A stretch of DNA of 5,324 nt, taken from the NCBI GenBank assembly GCA_947653505.1, contig CANTHI010000292.1, forward strand, positions 1 through 5,324, read 5' to 3'. A program made the position numbers and the translations under genes. Positions within the stretch are counted from its first letter, which is position 1, and each line of letters begins with the position of its first letter. A model generated the notes under the pieces. It ran no database searches, had not been told where the DNA came from, and worked only from the letters and a program-made list of their open reading frames with translations. Below are positions 5,263 through 5,324 of the stretch, in pieces. The DNA comes from an uncultured Eubacterium sp. (GTDB taxonomy: Bacteria > Bacillota_A > Clostridia > Lachnospirales > Lachnospiraceae).

Positions 5263-5324
5263 TTCCGCCGAATCATAATCTCGGAACCCAATAGGTTCAA
5301 TCATTTTATTAATGGCTGCTCTCC

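Overview
The window looks like chromosomal DNA from a spore-forming Clostridia, most likely a Lachnospiraceae-type gut anaerobe. The reasons are an alpha/beta-type small acid-soluble spore protein with a sigma-G-like promoter, strong AAGGAGG/GGAGGT ribosome binding sites, a tig-clpP gene pair, and a secreted hydrolase ending in the fibronectin-like module common in this group. This placement is inferred from gene content; no database was searched.

Layout, left to right. Positions 4-1772 on the minus strand hold a protein-quality operon: trigger factor (tig), then clpP 20 nt later. One extended -10 promoter at 1861-1889 serves both. The clpP frame matches the family only to about residue 129, losing the catalytic Asp and the C-terminal third; the last ~40 bases of the window look like foreign 3'-end sequence. 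Positions 1890-2818 hold no credible gene but are filled with nested inverted repeats. Two 99-bp units (1965-2063 and 2702-2800) face each other. Between them is a long hairpin (2157-2225 with 2327-2394), whose 101-nt loop contains its own stem-loops. This is the most unusual part of the window. A bidirectional terminator (2819-2853) separates it from the spore protein gene (2908-3117, minus).

The spore protein gene and a secreted SGNH/GDSL-family hydrolase gene (3266-4513, plus) diverge from back-to-back promoters: a sigma-G-like one leftward and a vegetative extended -10 one rightward. The hydrolase carries five tandem five-residue Asp-Pro-Ala repeats inside its catalytic domain and a C-terminal fibronectin-III-like domain. 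It converges on a DJ-1/PfpI-family gene (4660-5262, minus) across a shared bidirectional terminator (4613-4650). The DJ-1 frame stays open to the right edge of the window.

How the genes work together: tig and clpP cover folding of nascent chains and proteolysis. The spore protein protects DNA in the forespore. The hydrolase acts outside the membrane. The DJ-1 protein is a probable stress-related cytoplasmic protein. Apart from tig-clpP, the genes look like independent transcription units. I see no defence, CRISPR, phage or transposase genes. The candidate novelty is the repeat-packed intergenic region and the chimeric clpP end.
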